From assembly GCF_905147045.1 (NCBI RefSeq), contig NC_065903.1, forward strand, positions 682,001-746,000: a stretch of DNA of 64,000 nt, given 5' to 3'. A program made the position numbers and the translations under genes. The notes under the pieces are model-generated. The model worked only from the letters and a program-made list of their open reading frames with translations. It had not been told where the DNA came from and ran no database searches. The DNA is from Nymphalis io (Eukaryota; Arthropoda; Insecta; Lepidoptera; Nymphalidae). Positions 11,080 to 22,940 of this stretch are shown piece after piece. The stretch's first letter is position 1. Every line of letters starts with the position of its first letter.

Positions 11080-11310
11080 GACATGCATCCAATGTGTGTT
11101 GAATACGAACATGATATTATGCGGGTTCACGAATCGGCGCTCACGTCCCGTCATTACTGCCTGACCCGTGCAATACAAGTCGATATTGTATTAGAATTGG
11201 CGCTATGGAATACTCTTCGAACTGTCATATTTATTGCAATGGTAATAAATTGTAAAATTTCAAAATTCGAACGTGAATTCGAAATTATTAAGCAACTTAT
11301 TATTATTTAG
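11080..11310 (+). other. unassigned 75-codon open frame in a GC-richer patch
   Basis: Reading plus from ATG at 11083 to TAG at 11310, the first 45 codons lie in a GC-richer patch (CGGCGCTCACGTCCCG); the rest is AT-rich. No domain, signal peptide or splice signal that I can support. Probably noncoding; listed because the composition differs from its surroundings. Confidence 0.15.
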
Positions 11311-14300
11311 TCGGCGTATTTCAAGTCGAAATAAATTTATTAATCTGTGCAATCTTAGTTGGTATTATAGTTTTATTAGTCAATATCTTTAATACGTGTT
11401 AAACTATACTGATAAATCCCATTTTTTTCAATTAGTCGCTAAGTAATACTCAGTAATGCTATTTTATTCCTAAAGTAATCATTTAAATTACTATCGATTA
11501 ATACTCATTAGGGAATCTTAAATGCTTACGCCCTTTGCGAAAACTGGTTGCATATCGTTTTAACGTTAATTATGATCTAGTGTTTAAAGGTTAAATATTT
11601 TTATATGTTAAATGTGTCGCTTTTAAGAATTTTTAAAACAGAAATAACAACATAAGTAATCGTTTAAATAATAAAATAAAAGCGGATTCACTTACAAACG
11701 CATTCGATATAATTAAAACAATATGTTTATTCTATCTGAATTATTTATATTAAATCTATACACTTTTTTTAAGGTAATAAGCTTACCTACATACCTTATA
11801 TTAAAAAAAAAAACAGATAATTCTAGTTCTATATTCAGTATTATGTGTGCGTGTATTGTATATCAGAAATTACGATATTGACACGATGACCATGATGACA
11901 CGAATCAAATAGTATACACCCGAAGTCGGTTTCCAATATATCACGAGTGAGTAATGAAGTGAGTTCTTACAGAATCACACAGCAGATATTGACAAAGATC
12001 GGATTTGGCCGCGTGACAACATTGCCCTCTGCTTAGTTGGATACAAATCTATTATGGCAGCAGTAACGAGTTATTATTTGAGTTGAATATTAACTAAACA
12101 TTGAGATATCATCGCGGTACCTGTATTCGCCAATTAAATTCTATATCTGTCTTATTATTTATACCGAATAAAGCTTTTCCATAGCCTATGCACGGCATCT
12201 TCAATTATAATGGCGGCAACGTTACAAATATACATAGGATATATTTAACTAATGTCATTTAACGGTACTGTTTATTATATTGACCGTTATTTTATTTATG
12301 CTTTAACTTTTTTTTTGATATAAACAATGTCAAATTAATTTTATTAATTAAACAGTTTATGAAAGCAATCACTTAACAATTTGTTAGTTTCATGTTTTTA
12401 ATGTTATATTATTTTGATATAAAGTTTTAATTATGGCAATATATAATACGATTTTTATTACTAAATATTAACTATTTTAAGATACTAAGCATTGTCGAAT
12501 TAAAAGCTACAAATGTTGAATATTTATTTTGTAGCAAATTATTTTATTAAAATTATATAACAAGATATACAAAAGCAGGCTGCATTTGAAATTCAATGAA
12601 TGAATCGCTTACGCAACGATATTTTTTGGAAATATAACAATTATTCATTCAAACGTTTGTCATTAGAAAAGGGCTCGCCTTAATCGATAAAGGATTCGGT
12701 TATTGATCGATATGAGCGAGTGATTAATTGTACATAATCGATATAATTCAGGCCCTCGGGTCGCGATCACGTCATCCTGACACGCAATTCCACGACAGCC
12801 CGTGACAAATTGTTATGACAAAATATTTCAACAGTTGCATCAATTTATTCGAACCAACCCTCTTCAATGATCGAATCTCACGTAAATCTATACAATGCAA
12901 CATGCCGACGCATTTAAAACATGCATACCTTATTCCGTGTGTGTAGAGACTAAATTTGCTTATCAACAACTTATCACAACGCATTAGCATTTCAAATGCG
13001 TAACGCAGGTCACGAATGACGTAGCGTTCTGAATTTTCAAATTTGAATGAATGAATTCACGTTCGGAAATAAAGAAATGAATGGAACGTATGGGACTGCG
13101 ATTTGTAAGATGACTCGGCGAATGGAAAATTTAAAATTCGAATTTTAAAAATGTTTGTATCTATGTAAAACATCTGCTATCGATTCGTCGGTTAAATTTA
13201 TTGAACGAACACTATAATCAATTTCTGATATGCAATGCAAATAAGATTATCAATTAATTAAATTATAAATTTAATAATATTATTCGACTCATCGACGTGT
13301 TTTGATATAAATCAAAAATCTATTAAGAAAAGTCCGTTGCAAAGTTTTAAATTAATTAAAAATGTATAGTTTATAGACTGCCTCGAGCAAAGATAATAAA
13401 AATTGTTATTTCACCTATAAAAGAAGCGTAGAAGAATTTTAAAACTCTACCCGCGTTATATGAGTGATATATTAAGACAATAAATTAAAATGTATCCGCT
13501 TTTAATATAGTCTCTATGTATAAAATGTACGTCATGTTGTCGTTAGTTTTTATGATATTATAAAGATTGTCGTAGTAAAAACCGCAGATTATTCCGTCTT
13601 TAATAAGATAGTCTAACAGTAAAATATAGATCTAAATCATATCAGCAGTGCTATTCTGTAAGAACTCGCTTATATCTCATTCGTAAAAAGTGGGAAACCG
13701 TTTTTTTTGCATACGTATTATTTGAATGTTATAATTAGTATAGCCAATGTCGCATAGCATATTCTTATATATCACGGTCTTGTTATGAGTTTAGTTTCAA
13801 ATTTGTTCGTACAGAATAGCTCTCCTGATTGTAGTTAAACTAAACCATGATGTTACTACGAATGCCAATTCGGATACGTAAACAAAAAATGATAATTAAA
13901 GATGGATCGTAAACCGTTAAGATGTCGAAGTGACAAAACAATTATAATCATTGTTAATATCAATAAAAGTTTAATTACAAGTACATTGTGATAGTGAAAC
14001 TTTTGAATTCCGAACGTAGAGACAAACCGACAAATAAGAATTTCCATTATATTATTCTAATGACAGACCAGATTAAAGCTTTCTACGATAATATTATCGT
14101 CCCGAGCCGACCTCTGACCCACAAATCAAACCGATGACTGGTCAATAGCTCGCCATAATAGTATTACGATAGAAGTTGCTATCACCTGACTTTTTTTTGT
14201 ACATAATACATCCATTGTTTGTTGTAAACGATACGCTTAGACTTGCGTTTCATTGGACCGACACACGGACGTTTTAGACATGAAAAATTCTGAATACTCG

Positions 14301-14748
14301 CTTGATGAGGAGTCATTAATCTTACGGTTAATAACATTTTTATGAATTCGCATAGAGTGAAATTTTTTAATGTATATGAAAGTTTAAATGATTCGAATTA
14401 TTTATCAAATCATCCTTTATATATTGTGGGTTACATATCGATGATGTTCTAGGAATTATAATTGTTGATTTGTAATTTTAGAAAATATTTTCAGTACTGG
14501 AACTTTTGACGTTTGTTGAATATACATTAGTGCTTTGAATTCTATTATTTGATATATGTTTTAATAAAATTTGTTTGTGTACGATTGAGTAGATTGTAGT
14601 ATTCTAGAAAGTTCTTTACAAATCTCTCGTAAATCATTATTTCGTTTGCTCTATCTTTATCATGTGTGGGCTAGAAATAAGTTTAGACTATAAATTGGTG
14701 TGGCTTTGTTAACCATAATTAACATTAACCCACTCAACGTTTAATTGT
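11311..14748. other. AT-rich intronic sequence, no gene seen
   Basis: About 3.4 kb of mainly single-copy AT-rich DNA. Bases 12700-13020 are somewhat richer in GC (CCCTCGGGTCGCGATCACGT) and repeat-free, so could be regulatory. The frames at 12772-12990 and 13856-14047 show no recognisable domain. Confidence 0.5.
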
Positions 14749-14816
14749 TTCGGTTTGCAGGGTGAGTGAGCCGGTTTAATTACAGACCCAAAGGACATAT
14801 CATATTATTAGATCCT
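14749..14816 (+). repeat. family B repeat fragment, plus sense
   Basis: GGTGAGTGAGCCGGTTTAAT then tacagacccaaaggacatat and ttagatcc match the reverse complement of 16610-16690 in the long copy. Confidence 0.65.
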
Positions 14817-16136
14817 AAATCAAATGTATATATAAATAAAGACTATCTTGTTATTAGAACGGGACCTTAAATCGATATCCTAATATGAATTTCGCTGAGT
14901 CACAGCGTCTTAAACAATTGGTGTCACAGTACAAGAGCTTTGTAGAGCAATGCTTACATTTCTTTGTTGAGACTAAATGTATTAATATTTCTTCTTTTTG
15001 TTTTTTTATCTAATCTTTATTGCTTTAGCAATTAGTTCGATTTTTTAAGGTCACGAGTGATTATTTGTACGAGTAGATGTAGTTTAGTATCCTTAAAGAT
15101 TTACCTTAGTATTTACTTTTGTTAAATTGAAATTAAAATCAAGAATGTGTGTTTAATTTCGTCGTACTTTTTAAAACTTTTTCATCACACTACAAGTTTA
15201 TGTCACAAAATGTTCTTTTATAATATACAGTTATGTTATATTTTGCTGATGAGATCATCATCTGAGAGCAGTTCAGTACTCAGAACTTTAATGTGTATGA
15301 TTCCTTACAAAGTAATCTGAGGGTCAAATGATAAATGACATAACAGCTTAAAGGTTTTTCTTTTTCTACAATTCGACAATTTTCTTTTTCTCAGCTTTAT
15401 ATGTCATGGACAAAAAATCTTTATAGCGCGATTCAGAAATGCGGTGAAATAATCAATTAACGCAATCTAGTAGTACTAGGCTGTAACGCTATTAACAGTC
15501 AATGAGATTCAATCATCAAATTATCTGAAGAGGTAAGTGAATTCCAATATATTCGCTTTCCTCGATTACCCTTTGAAATCACACCTTCTTATGCCGATCC
15601 GTGACCAATCAATTAGGTTAAGTCCCTTCTTGTATAATTACACTAAATCATACTAGATTTAAATACGATTCGAAGAACTGGATCTAGGTTTAAATAGGAC
15701 TTTGCCATGTCTAAGTGACATGCATGTTAATAAGATTGAATACACAGTGTTCCTTGCTTATACCGTGTAGAAAATATTATAGAATTAAAAAAAAAAACTA
15801 AATTAATTTAATTTATGTAATGTATGAAATAAAGTCCATGATTGTAAGATCCTTAGCTTAGGTTTGTGTTAATTTTGGTTATCAAATATTATTATTAATA
15901 AATATAATATAAGGCTCGTTTTGCACACGCATAGGGGTATGGTAGTGCTTTTTATAGTCTAAGCCGTGATATAGGCTTTGACTTATGTATCGATTTTTGT
16001 AACGATGAAATTAAGTTAAATATTTTTTTAAGTTAAACTGTGATCTTTCAAAGGGAATGAACGCTCAGCGATGATTTTGTTCTGTTTGTTTTCACATAAC
16101 TGTAATTAAAATCTTATTCAGTTAATTATCAGAACA
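14817..16136. other. AT-rich intronic sequence, nothing seen
   Basis: No open frame above background and no recognised repeat. Short poly-T and poly-A runs only. Confidence 0.6.
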
Positions 16137-16295
16137 GAGAAGACGGAGAGGGTACCGCTGATTTTTAGCGGGTATTGCGATGTTCGGGGCGGACTCGGCG
16201 CCTTGGACACCGGTGAGTCCCACATAACCCCCATTGTTCCCGTGGTGAAACCCGCAATGTATTTTTCCAGCGATAATAAAAAAAGAAAAAAGAAT
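16137..16295 (+). mobile_element. probable LINE 3' end fragment
   Basis: A sharply GC-rich stretch (GGGGCGGACTCGGCGCCTTG) runs into GCAATGTATTTTTCCAGCGA and then an A-rich tail at 16275-16294. The arrangement, a GC-rich untranslated region ending in poly-A inside AT-rich DNA, is typical of lepidopteran non-LTR 3' ends. The family was not identified. Confidence 0.45.
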
Positions 16296-16479
16296 GATAG
16301 AGTAAGTACTGAGTTTCTTCTCGGTTTACTCCGGTAGAATTTACTTTACGTACACATGGTAACTGTATTTTGAAAATGTAGAATGTGTACTAATATAATT
16401 AATCCTGTAAGAGACTACTTGAGTAAAGTATAAACTTTTAAAACAAAATATTTTGTTTTTGTCTTCTATAATAATTATG

Positions 16480-16773
16480 TTTTTTTTTATAGAATAGGAG
16501 GGCGGACGAGCATATGGGCCACCTGATGGTAAGTGGTCACTAACGCCCTTAGACATTGGCACTGTAAGAAATGTTGACCATCGCTTACATTGCCAATGCG
16601 TCACCAACCTTGGGAATTAAGATGTTATGTCCCTTGTGCCTGTAATTACACTGGCTCACTCACCCTTCAAACCGGAACACAATAATACCAAGTACTGTTG
16701 TTTTGCGGTAGAATATCTGATGAGTGGGTGGTACCTACCCAGATGAGCTCGCACAAAGCTCTACCACCAGTAA
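16480..16773 (-). repeat. family B repeat, long copy
   Basis: Sense strand is minus: the poly-A tail lies at the left (poly-T at 16480-16488 on the plus strand). It carries the tail motif ACCACTTACCATCAGGTGG (minus, 16537-16519), a middle with ggctcactcaccctt (plus), and the outer end ctaccaccag at 16770. No tRNA-like head is seen. The tail motif is shared with the LINE 3' ends at 37144 and 46336, so it may be a LINE-dependent SINE or a LINE 3' remnant. Confidence 0.85.
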
Positions 16774-16849
16774 ATAGCTTAAATATAAACAAGGTAATAT
16801 TTTGTTCTTAGCTCTAATTCATAAGATATTCCAAATACAGGTACGAACA

Positions 16850-17061
16850 AATTGAAAGTAGCGTGCAATATATTAAGTCGTCAAACTGAGCATAGCATTG
16901 TCACTACACAATGGCTCCCGTTGTATCGATCACATTCGAATACAATACCGATTCGATTCCTACGCGATCGACTTGTCATGCGCGTGCGCAACTCATTAAT
17001 GTCGCCGCTAATTTATCCTTTCATCGTTGGGAAAAGCCGCGCGTCGCTTGTTTTTAAGTGA
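16850..17061. other. repeat-free GC-richer block
   Basis: About 210 bases with homeodomain-like cores (ACTCATTAATGTCG, GCTAATTTATCC) and CG-rich patches (CATGCGCGTGCGCAACTC). The 69-codon plus frame lacks an ATG at its start and any domain. Candidate regulatory module on composition only. Confidence 0.25.
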
Positions 17062-17297
17062 AATACTTTAAAATAAATAGTAACGTTATATACATTTTTT
17101 CTCTTTATTTATTAGTTGTAAGATATCGCGAATTCGTTTAATTATATTGGACATTAACTATGGCATACTTATAATATTTTATTATAGATTAAAAGCATCT
17201 CACCTTGCCGCATCATAATATGAGAAACAGAATGTGTTTTATGTCTTTTAGTTGTAAGGAAGCTTTCTTGTATTTTAATATTTATAGTTTCAATGAA

Positions 17298-17467
17298 TGC
17301 CTCTTCTTTTGAGAAAGATTGAAGCTAGTCCCACCTTGCTACTCCAATACGGTACACAGTTTTAATCAAAATATTTTCAATGAGTTATAAAATTAAGTTA
17401 TGCGCATAAAAAACTCAATCCGATATGTAATATTCAGGTGTCCTAACCACTGAGGCATCTCGGCTCA
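17298..17467 (-). repeat. family A SINE, degenerate
   Basis: The minus-sense head survives at 17445-17467 (TAACCACTGAGGCATCTCGG on the plus strand) and the 3' part at 17298-17345 (CTCTTCTTTTGAGAAAG...CTTGCTACTCCAAT). The middle is poorly conserved. Confidence 0.75.
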
Positions 17468-18208
17468 TCGTTCCGAGTGAAATATATATATAATAAATTA
17501 AAGTTTTATAACTAGACGTAAATTAGAAGTTGAAGTATACAAACTGTGATTTAGTATAATTTTAACAAGAAAATAATTACAATTTAATGATTTATATAGT
17601 ATAGTTAAATACATAATTAATCTTCTTAAATAAACATTAATACATGAATTATGTTACAATTAATGTCATTTTGCCGTTGAAAGTTGAAACTTTAACCATA
17701 ATAGTTGTTTATGAATTATGGTAGAACATAAAAATACCATCGCAATTACTGTTATCTATTACTACCAAAAAAAAATTAAAAAACGCTCGATTCATAATCA
17801 AAATTTCTCCAGACCAACTTTCCACAATAAACTTTAAAGATATGGTAAAAACATTAGGTAATTGTGAAAAGAGAATATCGTTATATGAAAGAACAAAGCT
17901 GCGCCGACGCAGAGCGAAACAAAAGCATTCATAAAGATCTATTCGAGGAAAAGAAATTTTGCACAACACTGCGCGGACGCATTGTTCTCGTTCGCAATTG
18001 TTATATTAGTAACGATTTTTAAAGTTACCACTGTTTTTTAGCAAAAATGCTAATTGTTTACCGTTAAACGTTCACAGTAAATAAAAAGGCATTTCTTATT
18101 ATACTGTAAACGTACTTTTTTATCTTTTGTAGTCTAATAAATATTAATTGCTAAGCCTTAATTTCAATACTTCTATTTTTTTCTTAACTTGAGAAAGCAA
18201 TTTAAGTC
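17468..18208. other. AT-rich intronic sequence, no gene seen
   Basis: The 86-codon minus frame at 17709-17969 has no recognised domain; a GC-richer patch at 17895-17990 (GCTGCGCCGACGCAGAGC) lies within it. Confidence 0.5.
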
Positions 18209-18376
18209 GCCAGTTAATGTCATCTCTTTGAGGAAGGCTTGGACCTTATTTCACCAGGTTGCTTCAAGCGGGTTAATAACATGTGGCAGATTGTTATCCA
18301 AAAAATTTGTATTTTTCTACACGATTCAATATTCAGTTAAGATTCCCGTACTGTAAGCACTGGACCATTTCGGTTT
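18209..18376 (-). repeat. family A SINE, degenerate
   Basis: It keeps GAGGAAGGCTTGGACCTTAT, the acca-ggttgcttcaa-cgggtt segment and, at the head end, GTTAAGATTCCCGTACTGTA...ACTGGACCATTTCGG. All lie in order as in the good minus copies at 31405 and 33444. Confidence 0.75.
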
Positions 18377-18679
18377 TCCTGAACAATAATTTTATCAAAA
18401 TTTAAATAAGAAAAATCATTTAAAGATTGTTGTCTTTAAACGATTTGATCATTTTGATCATGTCTTTACTAATTTTTCAAAACAACTAACTAAAGAGGAG
18501 TTCGTATTTTTATCGTATCGTGTAAAATAATTAAATTTTAAAATACTTATTGTTTTTAAACGATTCTTATATTCTGTTATGTAAATTGAGATCATAGTCA
18601 GATTTATCGTCAAAGCTTAAAACCATTTACGATATATTATATAGTTTAATGAAACGTGTTCAAATTCGTCACACATTAA
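18377..18679. other. AT-rich intronic sequence, nothing seen
   Basis: Contains a duplicated TTTAAACGATT (18435 and 18556) and short poly-T tracts only. Confidence 0.55.
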
Positions 18680-18800
18680 AATTGTATCGTGACAATAGGT
18701 ACCCGCGTCGACATACGATTGGATGACGCCGCCCCGCCTCTGTGACGTCATCTATATAGATCACTTATTTACCACGATAATAATAGACGTATGTGCCATA
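18680..18800. other. GC-richer block with a CRE site, candidate regulatory module
   Basis: GATGACGCCGCCCCGCCTC is followed by a perfect CRE palindrome TGACGTCA at 18743-18750. The block is flanked on both sides by very AT-rich DNA and contains no repeat that I recognise. Functional status unknown. Confidence 0.28.
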
Positions 18801-19257
18801 AATGTGCCTCATTATGTCACTACGTTGTGTTAAAATTATGTTTCATTTAAATTGATTTGTTGTTCGAAAATTTATTAATATTATAAATTATTTTATTGTT
18901 TTGACATTTCGTTTACTTAATTGTTGTTTTATTTTAAATTAATTGAATTTGTAAAACATAATGCTGAGATTTTTTAAAGTTGTATGTTATACTGTATACT
19001 GCTTCTATAATTTTCATATTCAAGTAATAAAATGAATTAAATTTTTCTATCATTGGAGGATTAATATAAAAATCATGATTGTTCGAAGTCTAGCTGTTTG
19101 TCTAGACAATAAAATTCCGGTTGTAAATTATAATAAGCATTGGACTTTAATAGTTTAACATTTAATTATAATTATACTGTAAGCACTTCCAAAATACGAC
19201 TTTACCTTTATAATAATAGTTTGATTTTTTGTAATAATATTGTATAATAGTTTGATA
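18801..19257. other. AT-rich intronic sequence
   Basis: Simple A/T-rich sequence with a direct duplication of TAATAGTTTGAT (near 19213 and 19246) just before the hairpin at 19258. Confidence 0.55.
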
Positions 19258-19287
19258 GTTTGTAATAATGAAACTATTATTACAAAC
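19258..19287. repeat. perfect 12-bp inverted repeat
   Basis: GTTTGTAATAAT (19258-19269) and ATTATTACAAAC (19276-19287) are exact reverse complements, separated by a six-base loop. The neighbouring TAATAGTTTGAT duplications can pair with part of the same stem. Confidence 0.85.
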
Positions 19288-19479
19288 GTAAAACGTCGTA
19301 TGACGGTAGCAGCTTCGAACAAAAAAGGAGCGACTATTGATTCACTTAACTTAATAAAACCTTTCCGTCACGGATTTCCGTAAAACGACGCATAATATAT
19401 CAGTCAACAATGAACTGTTCACTTGATAAGATAGAGATGTATGAGATGCAGTACTAAACCAATAATTAGGCATTCGATC

Positions 19480-19640
19480 TGGATCACAAAGACCGCCACT
19501 AACTTTTAGATCTTGCGTCGGCGACGGATCAATATGGATGAGTCGCGCATTCAAGTGTCAAGAGATGCGCTCGCGCACCCGGCCACGATACTGATCGATA
19601 ACCACATCGGAACCGATTTATTTTATTTACCAACCGATGA
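19480..19640 (+). other. GC-richer block with coding-like frame, unassigned
   Basis: From ATG at 19534 the frame begins MDESRIQVSRDALAHP and continues to TAA at 19701. The first 25 codons use mainly G or C in third positions, unlike the surrounding DNA, after which composition returns to AT-rich. A GGTAATT at 19642 could be a weak donor. No family is recognised, and the minus strand is open too, so a regulatory or decayed sequence is as likely as an exon. Confidence 0.2.
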
Positions 19641-19701
19641 AATGGTAATTCGATATATAAATCTCTTTCTTAAACTAGTCTCAGTATATTTATTTATATA
19701 A

Positions 19702-20402
19702 ATACCAGATATCTTCGGTTTAAATATTCATGGAGCAATAATAATTAAAAGTGACATATTTTCTTTCATATAAATTAACACTTTAATCGGTGTTAATTAA
19801 TTTATGCTTAGTATTTAAAATCCTATTTGTATTTTTTATGTATTAATGTATATTTAGCAGTAGCAAAATATATACATATGTTTAATTTATATATAAAATA
19901 ATACAGTTTGATGATTAATAAACTTACTACGATAATAAATTATTTTAATTATAAAAAAACAAATATAAAATAATATGCAGATCTGAATTGCTAAAATTTA
20001 AAGTTCACATTAGGATATTTTTTATATTATTATGTAATGAAACAGTAAATGAAAATAGTAAAGAACATTTAACATTTAAAAAAATGTATATAAATTTAAA
20101 TTCTCAAATTCAATTCTATAATTTTTGTATAAATATTTTCTCACAAAATTGAAATCTATGATGTTGTTTAAGCAAATGTTCAAATAATTAACACATTTAA
20201 GTAAAATGTTCACAGATTCTAAAAGCGAATAGACAAGAGAAACGCAATTAATCCTTCTAATTCCATGGAAATCTTGCACAAGAGCGCTAAATGGGTCGTC
20301 AAAATCGCTTGGCCTTTGACAACACGACGGAAACACACTGCTTTGATTTTGTACAAACATAAGACAAGACAGTAGTGAGGCATAAATGACTATTTTATAT
20401 TA
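19702..20402. other. AT-rich intronic sequence, no gene seen
   Basis: The minus frame at 20076-20360 (94 codons) has no recognised domain. Bases 20260-20340 are slightly GC-richer. Confidence 0.5.
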
Positions 20403-20583
20403 GGAACGCTGACGAGCCTGGTGGTAAGTTGTTACCCATCAATGTATCAACCACGGTATCTTAATACACTGGCTCACTCACTCTTCATATCAGAACACAG
20501 TAATTCAAAGTTTACCGATAAACTAATGAGTGGGCGGAATACACCTAGCCTAGGCCTGTACAAAGCTCTACAACCGGTATCAT
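20403..20583 (-). repeat. family B repeat, internally deleted
   Basis: It retains GAGCCTGGTGGTAAGTTGTT (decayed tail motif), ACACTGGCTCACTCACTCTT and the ctagcctaggcctgtacaaagctctac end. The middle, corresponding to 16545-16640 of the long copy, is largely missing. Confidence 0.75.
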
Positions 20584-22001
20584 AAGTTACTTTTACGTTG
20601 TATATGAATATTTTGTTTTTATCTGGAACTCTTTATTATTAAGTACTTTTATATATACATAATAAAAACCTTAGTATAACATTAGGCTACACATATTCCA
20701 CATGATATATTTAAGGAAACCAAACCGACGAAAAATAATATATCTAAGAATAATTATGGGTGTCGTTTATAAATTTGTTTTTTTAATTGCAGAAAAAAGG
20801 GGCGACTAAGTTATAATATTTATCGTACATTTAACATTCTAGCCTTTTAAAAAAAAAAGTCTCATCATTGTCTCGCTTTAAGCCGTGCAGTCGCAAGTGT
20901 GCACATTCTAATCAGCGTTCACACGCGGCCTTGTGTTAGATTGTATCCTCTTCGACCTTCGCAAGTTAATAACAGATCATCAAATTCGTATTACGACAGT
21001 AATATCAATGCTGACAATCAAACGTAACAATATTGTCCACTGCGTTTGTATTACACGAAAACATCTAGAAATAAATCTATGCAATCGTTTGAACGATATT
21101 CAGCTCCAGTCTGTGATGTAATTGTTTTTTATGGAATAGTTAACCGGACTGGTCACCAACGTCCACACATATTGAAATTAAAAAAAATATTAACTATTTC
21201 GTAGATCACCAATCAAATCTTTGGAAGTAAGACCTTGTGTCTGTGCAGATAAATGTGCTTGTGTATGTGTGTGTGTTAATAATATGATTCAATGTCTTTT
21301 TATTAATCATGTATATTGCAGCTTAACAACGTCAAAGATTTAACAGATACAAAAAGTATGTCTAGGCATTAGGTTTTTGATAGGCCTTTGGAGGTTACTT
21401 CAAAGACAATTGAGTGTTCGTCCGGGATGAGGCGATGTAATGACAGATTACACGCACTACTATTTACTATACAGATGTTCAAAAAATCTAAAATGTTTGA
21501 AAAATATAAATTAGTATGAATTTGAAGCAATGTAATATCCAATTTAATTGCTGTAATTTTTAAATTAGTAATAAAATAAGTAATAATACTTTATGATATT
21601 TAATTTTAGCTTGGTGTAAACGTAATTAAGGTTAAGGTTGAAACTCAACCCGTAAAAAAATCATCGTGATGTGTGCAATACCGAAAAGAGGATTTTTGAA
21701 CACTATGTATTATGTATATAAGTAGCGGTTATAAGGCGTATGTATGGTCACGGTGACTGGGTCGGAAGTGTGGTAAGCGGATGATCACCGTCGAGGACAT
21801 CCAAATTGTGTCAATCTAACATCCTTTGCCTATTATAAGTTTAGTAAAAACATATGCAGAATTAAATGAAAAAGTACTTACTCAATTCATTCTTGTTTTT
21901 TATTGTCATTTTCTTGTGTACGTGTGTTTCTTAGTATGTTAGAGTGTGTAAATGTGTGTGTGATACTTCTTCTACTCTGATACTATTTCTGCTGTGTACT
22001 T
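20584..22001. other. intronic sequence, no gene seen
   Basis: Mixed AT-rich single-copy sequence. A GC-richer patch at 20880-20960 and another at 21725-21815 (GGTCACGGTGACTGGGTCGG) have no recognised identity; the latter could be an old LINE remnant. Confidence 0.5.
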
Positions 22002-22338
22002 CATTGGTATAGTGGCTAGCCATAAGGCCGCAAATCCTGAGGCATGGGTTCAAACTCTAGGCCACTAGGCAGCGGCGATTCTAGAAAACTGAATACTCCT
22101 GAAACTGTATACTCCCGTGTTTCAGAAAGTACGGCAAGCCGTTAGTCCTGACCATGAATTCTTTCCAGTCGTATCATATTGCTATCCTATCCGAATATGA
22201 AAGTAAAAGAATAGAGAGTGCACCTGTGTTTGTGCACACACTTGTGTACTATAATTTGTCCTGCACAGTTGGCTAATCTTTCTTGAGATTAGCCGCCATT
22301 GCCGAAATCGGCTTGGGGGATATCATTATCATCATCAC
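22002..22338 (+). repeat. family D SINE (tRNA-derived), near full length
   Basis: The head CATTGGTATAGTGGCTAGCC and B-box-like GGGTTCAAACTC are tRNA-derived. The body matches the copies at 51475 and 52203 (agccgttagtcctg...ctttccagtcgt...agagagtgcacctgtg). The 3' end is a (TCA)n-like tail, tatcattatcatcatcac. Confidence 0.85.
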
Positions 22339-22784
22339 TAGCTATGACTAATTTCACTTATTGGTATCCGTTTATTATTTCAAGTTAAAACACACTTATG
22401 GAAAATAATACATTTTATATTTGCAGCAATATGTATTGCTCTGCCAATGAAAGTTATTGTAGAGATATTTTATCCAATCAAATAATTTATGTAATTTTAA
22501 AATTAACCAATAAGATTCCTTGCGATTTAATTATAGTGTCGTAAGTTACATACCGTTTCGAAAGCAAGTTTAAATCAATTGCGTTTTAATTCCAAATTCA
22601 AAATTACAAACTTATTCAACTAGTCTCGGCAAGGGTTAGGAGTCAAACTTTCTAGTCTGGCTCATCTAACAAGTAACACATCTTCCCTATTACTTATAGC
22701 ATAAAACCTAGATTTCATCGACACTTTCGATTGGACGTTTTATATTTTTTTCGAAATCGAACCTTATGTGAGAAACGTTAAGGT
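22339..22784. other. AT-rich intronic sequence, nothing seen
   Basis: No repeat or frame recognised. Confidence 0.55.
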
Positions 22785-22940
22785 TTATATTTGTTTGGAT
22801 GCCAGCCTCTCAGCTACTAAATGGTTTAAGGTGCACTTTCTGCGCAGGTCACGGGATGCGCCCAACCTTTCACGCGTGGTTCGTTCCACAATGGGCGCGG
22901 CCGGTGCGATTTCATTGTAACGTGGAAATGTGAGGTAAGT
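22785..22940. other. repeat-free GC-richer block, candidate regulatory module
   Basis: About 150 bases including CAGGTCACGGGATGCGCCC and ATGGGCGCGGCCGGTGCGAT. It holds an AGGTCA nuclear-receptor half-site at about 22845-22850. A 73-codon minus frame runs through it without a recognisable domain. Confidence 0.25.
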
